NCBI GenBank assembly: GCA_963753615.1
Contig: CAVWCW010000002.1
Coordinates: 362,113 to 426,112, forward strand
DNA length: 64,000 bases
Origin: CAVWCW01 sp963753615
Lineage (GTDB): Bacteria > Pseudomonadota > Gammaproteobacteria > Chromatiales > Chromatiaceae
Direction: 5' to 3'
Of this stretch, positions 62,620-64,000 are shown piece by piece; within the stretch, counting starts at the first letter, position 1, and each line of letters opens with the position of its first letter. The translations under genes were made by a program, and so were the position numbers. The notes under the pieces are model-generated. The model saw only the letters and a program-made list of their open reading frames with translations, was not told where the DNA came from and searched no databases.

Positions 62620-63537
62620 CTACAGGTGTTTCGTTTTCAGCTTTCCGCCGGCATCTTTTTCAAGTGCCTTAGATACACAGTGCCGATGGCATTGCCCGGC
62701 GTTTAACTCATAACAGGTAAGGGCCACTCGCTCACCAGCGTCAATCCATCTGCGAATAATCTGGCGTGCCGCCGACTGCAGCGGGAGATGGTCACGCTCG
62801 TAGCGTTCGAACAGGGCCGCATAATCGGCCGAGGTACGGAGGTCTCTACGTTCCGTCGATGCGATGCCTAGGTCCGGCAAGTGCTCATAGCGAATACCGA
62901 CCCCGGAGCAACCGGCCGCTAGCGCCCCTTTCGAGAAGCCGTACTTGCGACTAAGTGGATTGCGGCGGACGTCGCAGAGCAGCGTCGCGCCGTCGATCAG
63001 CAGCATGTTGAGATAGCTTTCCAGCGAACGTCCCTCGTAGCCAATGGTAACCAGTCCAAAGGCCCGGTTCTCGGCCGTTCGGCGGCGATACGCGCCAAGG
63101 CTTCTGGGTCGCCGCTGAGTACCTGATCTGCGATTTCGCTACGGGTCGCGTAGTACGGATAGCGTCTGTAGGTACTCAACGACCAGAGCGTCTCCCGACA
63201 GAGAGCGCCATCGGAGTGCGAAGGAGCTCAGCACCTCTTGCATTTCCGGATATTGATCGAGCACGGCGTCTCCCGACTCCGTCAGAGTCCATTGACTATC
63301 ATCAGTGTCGAGCAGACCGCGTTCGACAAGCCGGCGCCGGTCGGCATAAGACGAGAACGAAAAGGCACCGAAGCGATAGGGAACGAAATCGTAGGGAGCA
63401 GTCCCGTTGCTCTCCTGGCAATACAAGAACAGGCGCTTCTGAAAATCCAGGTTGCTGCATTTGCTACCGTACTCTCTGACGAGCGCGAGCAGGGCGATCT
63501 GGCGTTTCAGGAGATTTACTGCGCGTGGCTGCTTCAT
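62620..63537 (-). pseudogene. DUF4065-like/DUF488 fusion, two frameshifts
   Basis: Three frames combine into one protein of about 305 residues. Residues 1-125 (from ATG 63537) resemble the DUF4065/Panacea fold (RLFLYCQESNGTAPYDFVPYRFGAFS). After a shift near 63165 (YLQ then RYPYYATRSEIADQ) and another near 63060 (joining ERPRTGP to FGLVTIGYEGRS), a complete DUF488 domain follows: TIGYEGRSLESYL, CDVRRNPLSRKYGFSK, LPDLGI, and CYELNAGQCHRHCVSKAL. All DUF488 hallmarks are kept, so the breaks are recent or sequence errors. Its ATG overlaps the stop of an upstream frame by 4 bases. Confidence 0.75.
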
Positions 63538-63794
63538 GGCTGAATCTCGCCGGACATGAGACGGGTAAGCAAGGGATAGCGGGCGGACGCCAGCTTAATG
63601 TTTTGACGTTGTAGCCGCCCTCGTTGCACAGATACATCCTTCGCGAGAGATAGTGATTTGTTTTCAAGTGCCGACACTAGCGCCGTCAGCAGGGCCAACA
63701 AGCCCGCCGTTCCCCGTTTGACATGACCCCTGCTCTTCGCACCGGTCATCGCCCTGTTGCGAAAAATCCAGGCCTGGGATGCAGGTTCGCTCAT
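63534..63794 (-). other. C-terminal ORF resembling the tail of a type I specificity subunit
   Basis: An 86-codon minus-strand frame ending YPLLTRLMSGEIQP. That ending is like the LLPKLMSGEI tail of HsdS subunits, preceded by a helix-like ENKSLSLAKD stretch. Its TGA overlaps the ATG of the DUF4065-like/DUF488 gene by 4 bases (ATGA), as in coupled genes. The rest of an HsdS is not visible upstream within the window, so it may be a remnant or chance. Low certainty. Confidence 0.35.
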
Positions 63795-64000
63795 CCAGGG
63801 GACATTTTCAACCTGACAAGATCGCTCGGAGCGATTTCGAAAAGCTCCCGCTGGCCCCTCGGACTAGGCGCGAGGATGGAACTCATGGGGCCGGGTTCGA
63901 ATATTCCTTTCCATCACGATTACGTCGGAGATTTTCCAGCTTGAGAACTATCTAGCTGTCCCCCTCAGGTGGTATTGGTCAAGTCGCGAACCCTGAGGAA
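63795..64000. other. Right edge without a recognised gene
   Basis: No supported gene in the last 206 bases. It includes a 6-bp inverted repeat ATCGCT/AGCGAT at 63821-63835. Any upstream part of the HsdS-like frame, if real, is broken or absent here. Confidence 0.4.

Noticed and set aside
63795..63835. Possible insertion-sequence end near GGGGACATTTTCAACCTGAC
   Set aside because: It vaguely recalls ends of some insertion sequences, but I cannot name a family and no partner repeat or transposase is seen.
63723..63944. 73-codon plus-strand frame at the right edge
   Set aside because: No known domain and opposite a frame with better evidence.

Overview
The window is GC-rich, densely packed bacterial DNA. 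Gene content and order point to a gammaproteobacterium: kdsD-kdsC-lptCAB-rpoN-hpf-ptsN-hprK-rapZ-PTS, rlmH-maf-rng-yhdP-nit-tldD-pmbA, and mlaFEDCB. An N-acetylglutaminylglutamine amide (NAGGN) osmolyte locus and an hprK gene beside rpoN suggest a salt-tolerant member, perhaps of the Chromatiales; that last step is inference.

Layout. (1) 1-10408: surface glycan locus with the tail of a polyprenyl-phosphate glycosyltransferase, a frameshifted acyltransferase, a HAD-UbiA prenyltransferase, a flippase-like membrane protein, a GT-C-like membrane protein, a 1010-residue methyltransferase/double-GT2 protein, a sulfotransferase and an LPS-kinase-like protein. (2) 10459-15995: NAGGN locus (M42 peptidase, GNAT/ATP-grasp synthetase, asparagine-synthetase-like amidotransferase) with a divergent MarR regulator. 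The amidotransferase reading frame carries five single-base insertions. (3) 16235-27806: rlmH, maf, rng, yhdP, nitrilase, tldD, pmbA and a frameshifted VanZ-type gene. (4) 27793-38007, minus strand: LPS export and Kdo synthesis, sigma-54, and a complete regulatory PTS with HPr kinase and RapZ. (5) 38209-48104: a small zinc-ribbon protein, a DUF72-like protein, the Mla lipid-transport operon, and directly behind it a SpoIIM/DUF4129/DUF4350/MoxR/DUF58 membrane-AAA module. (6) 48219-56344: a Kazal-like lipoprotein, a histidine kinase and REC-only pair, a lytic transglycosylase, a CBS protein with a cation/proton antiporter, pcm, a YbaK-type deacylase and an FtsH-like protease. (7) 56345-61660: looser spacing with unrecognised proteins, hairpins, a tandem octamer, a DRE-TIM aldolase, a DUF2914 protein, a LysM/BON protein and a Lys-rich small protein. 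(8) 61785-63794, minus strand: an accessory cassette of an unrecognised gene and a frameshifted DUF4065-like/DUF488 fusion, translationally coupled to an ORF whose C-terminus resembles a type I restriction specificity subunit.

Most blocks serve the cell envelope: glycan assembly and decoration, LPS synthesis and export, phospholipid transport, and peptidoglycan or protein quality control. The PTS/HPr kinase/RapZ/sigma-54 block supplies nutrient-linked regulation. At least nine apparent frameshifts in four otherwise well-conserved genes are unusual and may be decay or sequence error. The least explained elements are the right-end cassette, the envelope AAA module behind mla, and the Kazal-like lipoprotein. 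I saw no rRNA, tRNA, CRISPR array or intact insertion sequence.
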